This document shows positions 1-7,770 of a DNA stretch of 23,202 nt, piece by piece. Position 1 is the stretch's first letter; each line of letters begins with the position of its first letter. Made by a program: the position numbers and the translations under genes. The stretch is from positions 1-23,202 of the forward strand of contig JAISKQ010000038.1 of assembly GCA_031260865.1 (NCBI GenBank). The letters are read 5' to 3'. Source of the stretch: Prevotella sp. GTDB taxonomy: Bacteria > Bacteroidota > Bacteroidia > Bacteroidales > Dysgonomonadaceae. The notes under the pieces are model-generated. The model ran no database searches and was not told the origin of the DNA. It saw only the letters and a list, made by a program, of their open reading frames with translations.

Positions 1-1
1 C

Positions 2-1159
2 AGAAAAAAAACGCAAACAATCCTTGACGCCGGTTTGGCGGAATCGAATAGCCTGTCGAAACATATAGGGCAATTGATGAAGGAAGGCAAAAAAACGGAA
101 GCCGAAGCAGCAAAGAGTAAAGTAGCTGAACTGAAAGTTGAAAATAAACTTCTCGAAGATGCGTTGCGCCAGGCTGAACTGGATTTGCAGGACTTGCTTG
201 TCCTTATACCGAATCTCCCATCCGACACTGTTCCCGCAGGAAAAACGCCGGAAGACAATGTCGTTGAAAAAACGGGCGGAAATATTCCCGACTTGGGAGC
301 AGACGCTTTGCCTCACTGGGATTTGGCTAAAAAATATGATTTGATAGATTTTGAGCTTGGAGTGAAAATTTCAGGCGCGGGCTTCCCAGTATATAAAGGT
401 AAAGGAGCGCGTCTGCAACGTTCCTTGATCAATTTCTTCCTCGACAAGGCTCGGCAAGCCGGCTATCTGGAAATACAGCCGCCATACGTGGTTAACGCCG
501 CTTCGGGATATGGAACGGGGCAGTTGCCCGATAAAGAAGGGCAAATGTATCATGCCACTGTGGATGATTTATACCTGATACCAACGGCTGAAGTGCCGGT
601 GACAAATATTTATAGGGATGTGATTCTGGAAGAGAAAGATCTGCCTGTCAAGAATGCGGCGTATTCCGCTTGCTTCCGCCGCGAAGCAGGTTCTTACGGT
701 AAGGATGTGCGCGGGCTGAACCGTCTGCACCAATTTGACAAGGTGGAGATCGTCCGTATTGATAAACCGGAACATTCTTATGATTCCCTGAAAGAAATGG
801 TGGCTTATGTTCAGACCCTTGTGGAAGAGCTGGAGTTGCCGTGGCGCATTCTCCGTTTGTGTGGAGGAGATATGAGCTTTACTTCCGCGCTGACTTTCGA
901 TTTTGAAGTTTTCTCCGCTGCTCAAAAGCGATGGCTGGAAGTAAGTTCGGTCTCTAATTTTGAAAGCTATCAGGCAAATCGTCTGAAATGCCGTTACCGC
1001 GATGCGGATAAAAAAATACAGTTGGCACATACCTTGAACGGCAGTGCATTAGCTCTACCGCGCATAGTAGCGGCTCTTTTAGAAAATAATCAGACCGAAA
1101 AAGGCATCCGCATACCCAAAGCGCTTGTGCCATATACAGGTTTTGATTATATTAATTAA
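2..1159 (+). CDS. serS: Seryl-tRNA synthetase, 5' end outside window
   Basis: Charges tRNA-Ser with serine in the cytoplasm (class II aminoacyl-tRNA synthetase). The frame is open from base 2, so the gene starts upstream of the window. A TTG at base 35 falls inside the conserved coiled-coil stretch (LDAGLAESNSLSKHIG) and is not a real start. About 40 N-terminal residues are missing compared with the usual length of roughly 424. Visible parts in order are the tRNA-binding coiled-coil arm (first ~80 residues), motif 1 near the helix LINFFLDKARQAGYLEIQPP, motif 2 (CFRREAGSYGKDVRGLNRLHQF) and motif 3 (TLNGSALALPRIVAALLENNQ). The C-terminus VPYTGFDYIN looks natural. In related Bacteroidales this gene follows rplU-rpmA, which would lie just left of the window. 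A 6-bp inverted repeat (1161-1166 with 1176-1181) follows the stop but lacks a T tract. Confidence 0.96.
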   Translation, partial: RKKTQTILDAGLAESNSLSKHIGQLMKEGKKTEAEAAKSKVAELKVENKLLEDALRQAELDLQDLLVLIPNLPSDTVPAGKTPEDNVVEKTGGNIPDLGADALPHWDLAKKYDLIDFELGVKISGAGFPVYKGKGARLQRSLINFFLDKARQAGYLEIQPPYVVNAASGYGTGQLPDKEGQMYHATVDDLYLIPTAEVPVTNIYRDVILEEKDLPVKNAAYSACFRREAGSYGKDVRGLNRLHQFDKVEIVRIDKPEHSYDSLKEMVAYVQTLVEELELPWRILRLCGGDMSFTSALTFDFEVFSAAQKRWLEVSSVSNFESYQANRLKCRYRDADKKIQLAHTLNGSALALPRIVAALLENNQTEKGIRIPKALVPYTGFDYIN

Positions 1160-1191
1160 AGTGAAAAACATACTATTTCACAGATAAAAAC

Positions 1192-1221
1192 ATTGTTTTG
1201 ATAGTTATTGTATTAATTTTG
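1192..1221 (+). promoter_or_regulatory. Candidate Bacteroidetes-type promoter for the first SPOR lipoprotein
   Basis: ATTG (1192-1195), an 18-base spacer, then TAATTTTG (1214-1221), which fits the TAnnTTTG -7 box of the Bacteroidetes primary sigma factor. The leader to the start codon at 1256 would be about 28 bases. The same arrangement with the same spacer recurs at 1907-1936 and 3880-3909, which strengthens the call. Found by eye. Confidence 0.55.
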
Positions 1222-1255
1222 TGTTATGTGTTAATCAAATATAATTAGAAGAGAT

Positions 1256-1780
1256 ATGAATAAGAAATTGATCGGAATCGGATTGGCGCTAGCTTTTATA
1301 ATAGCGTTCGGATCTTGTAAGCCAAAGCAAAGCGCTTATAAATCGGTATATGAAGCAGCCAAAGAAAGAGAAATGGATGAAAATCAAGTTTCATCAACGC
1401 CTGTGTCAAGACCGGCTGAAACTTATCCAGTTTATGCTAGTTCTTCAGAATCCGTAAGAAAGGAAAAAGTGACGCCTGTCTATGAGAGCGACGCCAATGG
1501 ACTAAAAGCATATAGTGTGGTCATAGCCGCTATAGCAATGAAACCGGGAGCGGATTCACTTAAGGAACGATTTGAAAGGGAAGGTTATAATGTAATACTT
1601 GTCCGTAATGATCAAGGTATGTATCGTGTGATTATCGCCAGCTATGATTCCAAAGAACAGGCAGTGGCTAAGAAAAACGAGATAATAGAAAAATACCAGG
1701 CTTTAGGGAATCCTTCCACATTAAGAAGCAAATACGGTATTCCTTTCAATGACTGGTGGATATTGCAGAGAGAATATTGA
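1256..1780 (+). CDS. SPOR-domain lipoprotein (first of a paralogous pair)
   Basis: Predicted lipoprotein of 174 residues with a C-terminal SPOR domain, a fold that binds denuded peptidoglycan glycan strands, usually at division sites. The N-terminus is a signal peptide ending in a lipobox (AFGSC, lipid-modified Cys21). Residues 22-82 form a polar, Ser/Pro/Glu-rich linker with KSVYEAAKEREMDE near its start. The SPOR domain spans about residues 84-148 (AYSVVIAAIAMK, then NVILVRNDQGMYRVIIASYDS). The tail ends in SKYGIPFNDWWIL, closely matching the neighbour at 1979-2893. The gene has its own candidate promoter and a strong terminator behind it. A role in envelope or division upkeep follows from the family; nothing here shows which step it serves. 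Confidence 0.85.
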   Translation: MNKKLIGIGLALAFIIAFGSCKPKQSAYKSVYEAAKEREMDENQVSSTPVSRPAETYPVYASSSESVRKEKVTPVYESDANGLKAYSVVIAAIAMKPGADSLKERFEREGYNVILVRNDQGMYRVIIASYDSKEQAVAKKNEIIEKYQALGNPSTLRSKYGIPFNDWWILQREY

Positions 1781-1790
1781 CAATAATAAA

Positions 1791-1824
1791 AGAGGCTGTC
1801 ATTTTATTTGACACCTCTTTTTTT
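1791..1824 (+). terminator. Rho-independent terminator after the first SPOR lipoprotein
   Basis: AGAGG-C-TGTC (1791-1800) pairs with GACA-CCTCT (1810-1818) with one bulged base and a 9-base AT loop. A run of Ts to 1824 follows. It starts about 10 bases after the stop codon. Confidence 0.85.
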
Positions 1825-1906
1825 GCAATTTCTTACTTTTGTACCTTTTTTATTTAAAGATATAAAAGACTGTATAATTCATTTTTAACTTTTTAACTAT
1901 AAGAAT

Positions 1907-1936
1907 ATTGGATACGTTTCTTTTTTTTTATCTTTG
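1907..1936 (+). promoter_or_regulatory. Candidate promoter for the second SPOR lipoprotein
   Basis: ATTG (1907-1910), 18 bases, then TATCTTTG (1929-1936), which matches TAnnTTTG. The leader to the ATG at 1979 would be about 35 bases. It lies directly downstream of a terminator, so the gene needs its own promoter. Confidence 0.6.
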
Positions 1937-1978
1937 TAAAGTAGAATAATAGGCTTACTCAACAAACTTATAAACAAT

Positions 1979-2893
1979 ATGAAATTAATACACACGGCTT
2001 TACTATTTATAATCGTTATAGCGGTTTTTTCATGCAAGTCTAAGGATCAAAGCATGAGAGCTGAAATGTACAGAAACGCAACCAATAATCAGTCGAAAAG
2101 TGCAAGCTTCTTGGATTCTTATACCAGAATAGCGCCTGAACAGAAGAAAGAAGACGGAAGACGTAATTCGGGTGAACAAGGAAAGCTCGGCTCAGCTCGG
2201 TTTAAAGTTGTTTACGGTGACGCTGAATATGCCAATAGCGATGTTTATGCAGAAGCGGAAAAACGCAGAAAAGCGCTGGCTGATAATTGTGCCGATTGCC
2301 AAAAAACTGTCTTAGCGGCTACTACATCAGCTCGATTGACTACATCAGGAACATCTACCGCAAATAGAACCGGAGCAACCAATGTTGTCGCGACTAATGC
2401 TACTAATAAAACAGGTGTGATAACCTATTCTAATAGCACTTATGCCGATGCTGCCGCAATCAATGCAGCCGCAAACAGAGCCGACGCGGCATCCGGTAGA
2501 GCAGCAAATCAATCAACTATTGACCAACATACGGATTTCTACGCGCATCTGCTTGACCCTGACCGTAAGCTTATACGGACGGAAGGTATTTCTTATATAA
2601 ATGAGTACGATAAAGCTAATTTGAAAAAATATAATGTGATAATTGCTGCTTTATCAAAATTCGAAGGAACAGAGCGTTTAAAGAAATCCTTTGAGGTATC
2701 AGGCGAAAATCTCGTGATAGTAAGGAATGATGTAGGTCTATATTATGTTATCATAGGTAGTTATGATATAGAAGAACAGGCTGTAAATAAGCTCAGAAGT
2801 ATAGAATTGGAATATAACAGCCGGTTTACGGTAGCCGAACTGAAAAAGTTGTACGGAATCCCATTTACCGATTTGTGGATTTTGAGAAGATAA
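1979..2893 (+). CDS. SPOR-domain lipoprotein with long low-complexity linker (second of the pair)
   Basis: Predicted lipoprotein of 304 residues. It has a signal peptide with lipobox AVFSC (Cys19), a charged segment to about residue 108 that includes a CADC pair (Cys104, Cys107), a Thr/Ala/Asn-rich linker at about 112-180, and a SPOR domain at about 216-280. It ends in LYGIPFTDLWILRR. The SPOR domain and tail align closely with the upstream gene (VRNDxGxYxVIIxSYDxxEQAV in both), so the two look like tandem paralogs that diverged mainly in linker length. Peptidoglycan binding is inferred from the family. The stop codon lies 14 bases before the next gene's ATG, so the two are probably co-transcribed. 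Confidence 0.85.
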   Translation: MKLIHTALLFIIVIAVFSCKSKDQSMRAEMYRNATNNQSKSASFLDSYTRIAPEQKKEDGRRNSGEQGKLGSARFKVVYGDAEYANSDVYAEAEKRRKALADNCADCQKTVLAATTSARLTTSGTSTANRTGATNVVATNATNKTGVITYSNSTYADAAAINAAANRADAASGRAANQSTIDQHTDFYAHLLDPDRKLIRTEGISYINEYDKANLKKYNVIIAALSKFEGTERLKKSFEVSGENLVIVRNDVGLYYVIIGSYDIEEQAVNKLRSIELEYNSRFTVAELKKLYGIPFTDLWILRR

Positions 2894-2907
2894 TAAAAGA
2901 TATAATA

Positions 2908-3666
2908 ATGAAGATAAAGTTCTTGGGAACAGGAACATCGACGGGAGTCCCTGAAATTGGTTGTAAATGTGAGGTATGCACCTCCGATGATAAAAGAGAC
3001 AGACGCTTGCGGGCGTCTGTTTTGTTGACTGTGGAAAACAAACGGATTCTCATAGATTGTGGTCCTGATTTCAGACAACAGATAATAGGAGAGAAATTTG
3101 CTCCATTGAACGGAGTGCTGCTTACCCATGAACATTATGACCATGTAGGGGGATTAGACGACCTTCGTTCGTTCTGTAAGTTTGACGAAGTGGATATATA
3201 TGCTAATGATATAACACTAAATGCGCTACAAATAAGAATTCCATACCCATTCAAAACACATAAATATCCGGGTGTTCCGTCATTCAGGTTGCATAAGGTA
3301 AACGAAGGCGAAGTATTTTATATCGATAACATCGAAATACAACCGATAAAGTTGATGCACTATAAGTTATCCATACTTGGATATCGGATTGGAAAATTCG
3401 CATACCTCACCGATGTAAAGTATATACCGGAAGAGACTTATAAAAAGCTGGAAAATTTAGATACCTTGGTTATAAACGCGTTGCGGATAAAAGAACATAT
3501 ATCCCACTTCAATTTGGAAGAAGCATTGACCGAAGTAAAGAAAATAGCGCCGAAGAAAACTTATTTCATCCACATGTCGCATCATATAGGCTTGCACGAA
3601 GAGGTTCAAAAAAAATTACCTGAAAATATATACTTGTCATACGACGGCTTGGAAATTGAAGTATAG
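2908..3666 (+). CDS. PhnP-like metallo-beta-lactamase-fold phosphodiesterase
   Basis: A cytoplasmic metal-dependent hydrolase of 252 residues. The start is set at the ATG at 2908, giving MKIKFLGTGTSTGVP, the usual N-terminus of this family; an upstream in-frame TTG at 2875 overlaps the preceding gene and adds nothing recognisable. Metal ligands are THEHYDH (His74, His76, Asp78, His79), His151 (LMHYK), Asp169 (YLTDVK) and a distal His in IHMSHH (222-226). Cys19, Cys21 and Cys24 (GCKCEVC) correspond to the extra structural zinc site of E. coli PhnP, a 5-phosphoribosyl 1,2-cyclic phosphate phosphodiesterase. No phosphonate genes are nearby, so the substrate may differ; a more general cyclic-phosphate housekeeping role is possible. 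Confidence 0.85.
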   Translation: MKIKFLGTGTSTGVPEIGCKCEVCTSDDKRDRRLRASVLLTVENKRILIDCGPDFRQQIIGEKFAPLNGVLLTHEHYDHVGGLDDLRSFCKFDEVDIYANDITLNALQIRIPYPFKTHKYPGVPSFRLHKVNEGEVFYIDNIEIQPIKLMHYKLSILGYRIGKFAYLTDVKYIPEETYKKLENLDTLVINALRIKEHISHFNLEEALTEVKKIAPKKTYFIHMSHHIGLHEEVQKKLPENIYLSYDGLEIEV

Positions 3667-3703
3667 CGTTATTTCAATCCATTTTATAAAAATACCTTAT
3701 TGT

Positions 3704-3751
3704 AAAAATTAACACATAGATCTTTTGGCTTACATGTTAATTTTTTCTTTT
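3704..3751 (+). terminator. AT-rich hairpin terminator after the PhnP-like gene
   Basis: An 11-bp perfect stem (3704-3714 with 3735-3745, AAAAATTAACA) with a 20-base loop, continuing into a T-rich run to about 3751. The stem is AT-rich and the loop long, so efficiency is uncertain. Its position 38 bases after the stop suits a terminator. Confidence 0.6.
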
Positions 3752-3879
3752 TTAAATCCTTTTCTAATAACGGTTTATTTATATATTTGATACAAAATCA
3801 CCACTTTACTTATTGTGTTATATACTATATGTAAGTTATTATTATACAGATATTTAACTAAAAATAAATTGCTTTTTAG

Positions 3880-3909
3880 TTTGTTTGTCGAAATGAAATC
3901 TTATATTTG
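3880..3909 (+). promoter_or_regulatory. Candidate promoter of the xylose regulator gene and operon
   Basis: TTTG (3880-3883), 18 bases, then TATATTTG (3902-3909): a full match to the Bacteroidetes -33/-7 pattern. The leader to the ATG at 3945 would be about 28 bases. A second TATATTTG at 3782-3789 could serve a longer transcript but has no clear -33 partner. Confidence 0.65.
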
Positions 3910-3944
3910 TACATAATACAATAAGTACCATAGGGCTAATTATC

Positions 3945-4661
3945 ATGAAGACAAATTTTATACACACTTATGTTTCTGTCGATTGTGTTGTTTTCGGTTT
4001 CGACGATGATCAGCTTAATATCTTATTAGTTCAGCGTGATGTGGATAAGACGGGCGTCAAAGACTTGAAGTTGCCGGGAAGCCTTATCTATAATGAAGAA
4101 GATGTGGATGACGCGGCTAATAGGGTATTATTTGAACTCACAGGTATCAAGAAGATGACTTTAAGACAATTCCGCTGTTTTGCTTCACCCGACAGGGCAA
4201 GTGATCCTGATGATATGAAGTGGCTGGACAAGGCTTATCAGCCCAATATAAACAGGTTGATAACAGTAGCGTACCTGTCTTTATGTAAAGTTGATCGTAA
4301 ACTCAATAATATATCGAAATATAAACAAACCGAGTGGTGTCCGATTGACCGACTACCGCAAATGCCTTTTGATCACAATCAGATTGTAAAAAAATCCTTG
4401 ACCGAAATACGCGCGTGGATAGAGCGTAATCCGGCTGTCGTATTTGAATTGCTTCCGCATAAATTTACGATCAGCCAGTTGCATAAGCTATATGAAGCCA
4501 TCTATAATAAGAATATAGATATACGCAATTTTCATAAGAAGGTGGCGACTATGTCGTATGTCCAGCCTCTGGATGAAAAACAGAAAGATGTGTCGCACAG
4601 GGCGGCGCGTTATTTCAAGTTTGACAAGAAATCTTATAACCGGTTAAAAACAAGTATGTAA
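3945..4661 (+). CDS. xylR: Nudix-fold transcriptional regulator of xylose genes (NrtR/AraR-like)
   Basis: A 238-residue protein with an N-terminal Nudix domain (about 8-150) and a C-terminal winged helix (about 165-238, FELLPHKFTISQLHKLYEAI onward), the layout of NrtR-type repressors. The Nudix box is degenerate. Aligned on Gly45 and Gly67, the expected REUxEExGU reads RVLFELTGI, so two catalytic glutamates are replaced by Val61 and Leu65. This fits a sensor that binds a ligand without hydrolysing it. In Bacteroidetes, Nudix-derived regulators control pentose use (AraR of B. thetaiotaomicron is the studied example), and this gene directly precedes xylB-xylA-xylE. Regulation of those genes by xylose or a pathway intermediate is inferred from family and position. 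I found no convincing operator by eye. Confidence 0.85.
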   Translation: MKTNFIHTYVSVDCVVFGFDDDQLNILLVQRDVDKTGVKDLKLPGSLIYNEEDVDDAANRVLFELTGIKKMTLRQFRCFASPDRASDPDDMKWLDKAYQPNINRLITVAYLSLCKVDRKLNNISKYKQTEWCPIDRLPQMPFDHNQIVKKSLTEIRAWIERNPAVVFELLPHKFTISQLHKLYEAIYNKNIDIRNFHKKVATMSYVQPLDEKQKDVSHRAARYFKFDKKSYNRLKTSM

Positions 4662-4697
4662 CTTATTTATCAATAATCATAAACACACTCTTTTATT

Positions 4698-6176
4698 ATG
4701 TATTTATTAGGATATGACATAGGTAGCTCTTCCGTAAAGGCATGCTTGGTTAATGCCGACACAGGAAAAATCGTGGCTTCCGACTTTTTCCCGAAAGAAG
4801 AAATGAAGATTACAGCTGTAAAGTCCGGATGGGCTGAACAAGATCCCGCTGATTGGTGGGCGAACCTGAAACAGGCGCACCAATCGGTTATGCGGAAAGC
4901 CGGGGCAAAAGGGGAAGATATACAGGCAATAGGTATTACTTGGCAAATGCACGGATTGGTTCTTGTCGATAAAGATAAGAACGTGCTTCGCCCGTCTATT
5001 ATCTGGTGTGATAGCCGTGCCGTTCCTTATGGAGAAAAGGCTTTTAAAGTGATAGGCGAAGAAAAATGCCTTTCGCGTCTGCTAAATTCTCCCGGTAACT
5101 TTACAGCCTCAAAGTTGGCTTGGGTAAAGGATAATGAGCCGCAGGTTTATGAAAAGATAGATAAACTGATGCTTCCGGGCGACTATATAGGGATGAAGTT
5201 GACAGGGGATATAGTTGTAACCATAGAAGGTATGTCGGAAGGTATTTTTTGGGATTTCAAAACAAATACTTTATCGGAAGATGTATTGAATTATTACGGA
5301 ATACCGAAAAGCTTCTTCCCCGAAATTAAACCGATATTCGGGATACAGGGACATGTTTCTTCCGCCGCCGCGAAAGAACTGGGGCTGAAAGAAGGTACGC
5401 CGGTATCTTACCGCGCAGGCGACCAGCCGAACAACGCATTGTCGCTGAATGTCTTCGAGCCGGGAGAAATAGCCTCCACGGCAGGGACGTCAGGCGTTGT
5501 ATATGGCGTGTTGGATCAACTGAACTATGATAAATTATCGCGCGTGAATACTTTCGCGCATGTGAATTATACGCCGGAATTGACAAGGCTTGGAGTATTG
5601 CTGTGTATCAACGGTACTGGTATTCTTAATTCATGGCTCAAACGCAATCTGGCGGTAGAAGGTTTGTCGTATGGCGATATGAATAAGCTTGCCGCGCAAT
5701 CGCCGATAGGAGCGAAAGGCTTAAGTATCGTCCCGTTCGGAAACGGCGCGGAACGAGTATTGGAAAATAAAGATGTGAATTGTTCGATACACGGGATAAA
5801 TTTTAATATCCACGATAAGAAAGACGTGCTTCGCGCGGCTCAGGAAGGCATTGTTTTCTCTTACGAATACGGTATGGAAATAATGCGGGAAATGGGGATG
5901 AACATCTCTACCGTGAAAGCCGGATATGCCAATATGTTTTTAAGCCCTACCTTCTCTCAAACATTAGCAGGCGTAAGCGATGTAACCATCGAACTATACA
6001 ATACGGATGGCGCGGCAGGCGCGGCAAAAGGCGCGGGTATCGGCATCGGTATTTACACTACTCCGCAGGAGGCGTTTGCTTCACTCGAAAAGCTCGCGGT
6101 TATTGAACCCGATAAGGATAAAAAAGCTCAATACAGAGAGGCTTACCAACGATGGAGAGACTTGGTCGCAAAATAA
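4698..6176 (+). CDS. xylB: Xylulokinase
   Basis: Phosphorylates D-xylulose to D-xylulose 5-phosphate with ATP, feeding the pentose phosphate pathway (FGGY carbohydrate kinase, cytoplasmic). The length of 492 residues is normal. The N-terminal phosphate-binding loop is DIGSSSVKA (7-15), the sugar-binding segment is WQMHG (82-86), and the catalytic aspartate is Asp242 in AGDQPNN (240-246). The second ATP-binding loop is GTSGVVYGV, and the C-terminal GGY-type segment covers YANMFLSPTF through DGAAGAAKGAG. It lies 36 bases after the regulator gene with no terminator between, consistent with one transcript. The MHG and AGDQ contexts favour xylulose over glycerol or gluconate. Confidence 0.95.
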   Translation: MYLLGYDIGSSSVKACLVNADTGKIVASDFFPKEEMKITAVKSGWAEQDPADWWANLKQAHQSVMRKAGAKGEDIQAIGITWQMHGLVLVDKDKNVLRPSIIWCDSRAVPYGEKAFKVIGEEKCLSRLLNSPGNFTASKLAWVKDNEPQVYEKIDKLMLPGDYIGMKLTGDIVVTIEGMSEGIFWDFKTNTLSEDVLNYYGIPKSFFPEIKPIFGIQGHVSSAAAKELGLKEGTPVSYRAGDQPNNALSLNVFEPGEIASTAGTSGVVYGVLDQLNYDKLSRVNTFAHVNYTPELTRLGVLLCINGTGILNSWLKRNLAVEGLSYGDMNKLAAQSPIGAKGLSIVPFGNGAERVLENKDVNCSIHGINFNIHDKKDVLRAAQEGIVFSYEYGMEIMREMGMNISTVKAGYANMFLSPTFSQTLAGVSDVTIELYNTDGAAGAAKGAGIGIGIYTTPQEAFASLEKLAVIEPDKDKKAQYREAYQRWRDLVAK

Positions 6177-6213
6177 TTACACGTTTGTTGGTTTGCTGTG
6201 ATTCTAAAAGATA

Positions 6214-6241
6214 GTAAACTTGAACTCTTGTAAACTCGAAC
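6214..6241 (+). repeat. Short direct repeat upstream of xylA
   Basis: Two 12-base copies, GTAAACTTGAAC (6214-6225) and GTAAACTCGAAC (6230-6241), differ at one base and have a period of 16. They lie in the 159-base gap between xylB and xylA, about 95 bases before the xylA start. They could be a regulator site or a chance duplication. Confidence 0.4.
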
Positions 6242-6335
6242 GCTAAAGGGCGTAAGCAGTAAAGAATGAAGAATTTTTAATCTACTTGTAACTGAAAAAA
6301 TATTCACTATTAATTACTTAAATAAAAAATGTATT

Positions 6336-7664
6336 ATGGAAATTTTAAAAGGAACAAAAGAATTTTTTCCGGGTATCGGAAAAATCAAATTTGAAGGTAA
6401 AGAAAGTAAGAACCCGTTAGCATACCGTTTTTATGACGAAAACCGAGTTGTATTGGGTAAAACAATGAAGGACTGGACACGTTTTGCTATGGCATACTGG
6501 CATTCATTATGCGCGGATGGTAGCGATCCGTTCGGCGGGCCAACTATCCATCATCCATGGAACATTGGTGATGATGCTATTAGCAAGGCTAAATATAAAA
6601 TGGACGCGGCTTTTGAATTTATGACCAAAATGGGATTTAATTTCTATTGCTTCCATGATGTGGATTTGGTTAGCGCCGGTAATTCTTGGTCGGAATATGA
6701 AAAGAACCTGCAAACAATCGTGGATTACGCGAAAGAAAAGCAAGCGGCGTCGGGTATAAAACTTCTTTGGGGTACAGCAAATGTATTCAGTCACGAACGT
6801 TATATGAACGGAGCTTCTACAAACCCTGATTTTGATGTTGTGGCTTGCGCGGCTACTCAGGTGAAGAACGCGATTGACGCCACTATTGCTTTAGGCGGAT
6901 CTAATTATGTATTCTGGGGTGGACGCGAAGGTTATATGAGCTTGCTGAATACCGAAATGAAACGCGAAAAAGATCATTTGGGACGTTTCTTAGGTTTGGC
7001 TCGTGATTATGCCCGCAAGAATGGATTTACAGGTACATTCCTTATCGAACCTAAACCAATGGAACCGACTAAGCATCAATATGATTTTGATACAGAAACT
7101 GTTATCGGATTCCTTCGCCATTATGGTTTGGATAAAGATTTCAAAGTAAATATCGAAGTAAACCACGCTACACTTGCCGGTCATACCTTCGAACACGAAT
7201 TACAGGCTGCTGTTGACGCGGGTCTGTTAGGAAGTATCGACGCAAACCGTGGTGATAATCAAAACGGATGGGATACAGACCAGTTCCCTCTTGATATTTA
7301 TGACTTTGCTCACGCTTGGTTGGTAATGCTTCCTGCGGGTGGTATTGGTAACGGAGGCGTTAACTTTGATGCTAAAATTCGTCGTAATTCCACAGATAGG
7401 GACGATTTGTTCATCGCGCATATTTCCGGTATGGATGTATTTGCCCGAGGTCTTTTGGTGGCCGCGGATATTCTTGAAAATTCGGATTATAAGAAATTGC
7501 GAAAGGCTCGTTACGCGTCATTTGACAATGGTGACGGCAAAGCATTTGAAGATGGCAAATTAACCCTTGAAGATCTACGCGCGATCGCGCATAAAGTAGG
7601 TGAACCTAAACAAATCAGCGGTAAACAAGAGCTTTATGAAGCTATTGTGAATATGTATATCTAA
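6336..7664 (+). CDS. xylA: Xylose isomerase
   Basis: Interconverts D-xylose and D-xylulose using two divalent metal ions; a homotetrameric TIM-barrel enzyme of the cytoplasm. At 442 residues and with the N-terminal extension ([14 protein letters not shown]) it belongs to the longer class II type. Visible active-site residues are the catalytic pair His107 and Asp110 (FHDVD), and metal ligands Glu238 (IEPKP), Glu274 and His277 (EVNHA), Asp302 (SIDANRGD), Asp313 and Asp315 (WDTDQ) and Asp345 (FDAK). Nothing is missing. The chosen ATG gives [13 protein letters not shown], in line with Bacteroides homologues. The 159-base gap before it shows no clear TAnnTTTG promoter, so read-through from upstream is likely. 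Confidence 0.97.
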   Translation: MEILKGTKEFFPGIGKIKFEGKESKNPLAYRFYDENRVVLGKTMKDWTRFAMAYWHSLCADGSDPFGGPTIHHPWNIGDDAISKAKYKMDAAFEFMTKMGFNFYCFHDVDLVSAGNSWSEYEKNLQTIVDYAKEKQAASGIKLLWGTANVFSHERYMNGASTNPDFDVVACAATQVKNAIDATIALGGSNYVFWGGREGYMSLLNTEMKREKDHLGRFLGLARDYARKNGFTGTFLIEPKPMEPTKHQYDFDTETVIGFLRHYGLDKDFKVNIEVNHATLAGHTFEHELQAAVDAGLLGSIDANRGDNQNGWDTDQFPLDIYDFAHAWLVMLPAGGIGNGGVNFDAKIRRNSTDRDDLFIAHISGMDVFARGLLVAADILENSDYKKLRKARYASFDNGDGKAFEDGKLTLEDLRAIAHKVGEPKQISGKQELYEAIVNMYI

Positions 7665-7668
7665 ACCC

Positions 7669-7696
7669 TTCTAATTCCCGGATTGGGGATTTAGAA
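7669..7696 (+). other. Stem-loop directly after the xylA stop codon
   Basis: TTCTAATTCCC (7669-7679) pairs with GGGATTTAGAA (7686-7696) with one mismatch and a 6-base loop. It begins 5 bases after the stop codon and has no T tract, so it looks like an mRNA-stabilising or attenuating hairpin more than a standard terminator. Confidence 0.5.
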
Positions 7697-7711
7697 AATA
7701 TAATAAACCAG

Positions 7712-7754
7712 CCTTTATTCTTACCTCCCCTTTTTTGGGGGAGGGAGATAAAGG
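7712..7754. repeat. Imperfect palindrome between xylA and xylE
   Basis: Inner arms CCTCCCC (7724-7730) and GGGGAGG (7738-7744) are perfectly complementary around a T-rich loop. Outer arms CCTTTAT (7712-7718) and ATAAAGG (7748-7754) also pair. The G/C-rich core stands out in AT-rich intergenic DNA and looks like a dispersed Bacteroidetes palindromic repeat or a processing hairpin. Whether other copies exist cannot be seen here. Confidence 0.5.
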
Positions 7755-7770
7755 TAAAAAATCTTGACTA

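Noticed and set aside
35..37. TTG as start of serS
   Set aside because: The frame is open upstream and the residues before it (RKKTQTILDAG) fit the conserved coiled-coil arm, so the gene is cut by the window edge.
569..1030. Long antisense open frame inside serS, and similar antisense frames elsewhere
   Set aside because: They lie wholly within well-supported genes on the other strand, and their translations show no recognisable domain.
1161..1181. GTGAAA/TTTCAC hairpin as serS terminator
   Set aside because: Six base pairs with no T tract; it may be incidental.
3909..3931. GTAC n12 GTAC as operator of the xylose regulator
   Set aside because: GTAC is itself a 4-base palindrome, there is no further symmetry around it, and no second copy occurs before xylB or xylA.
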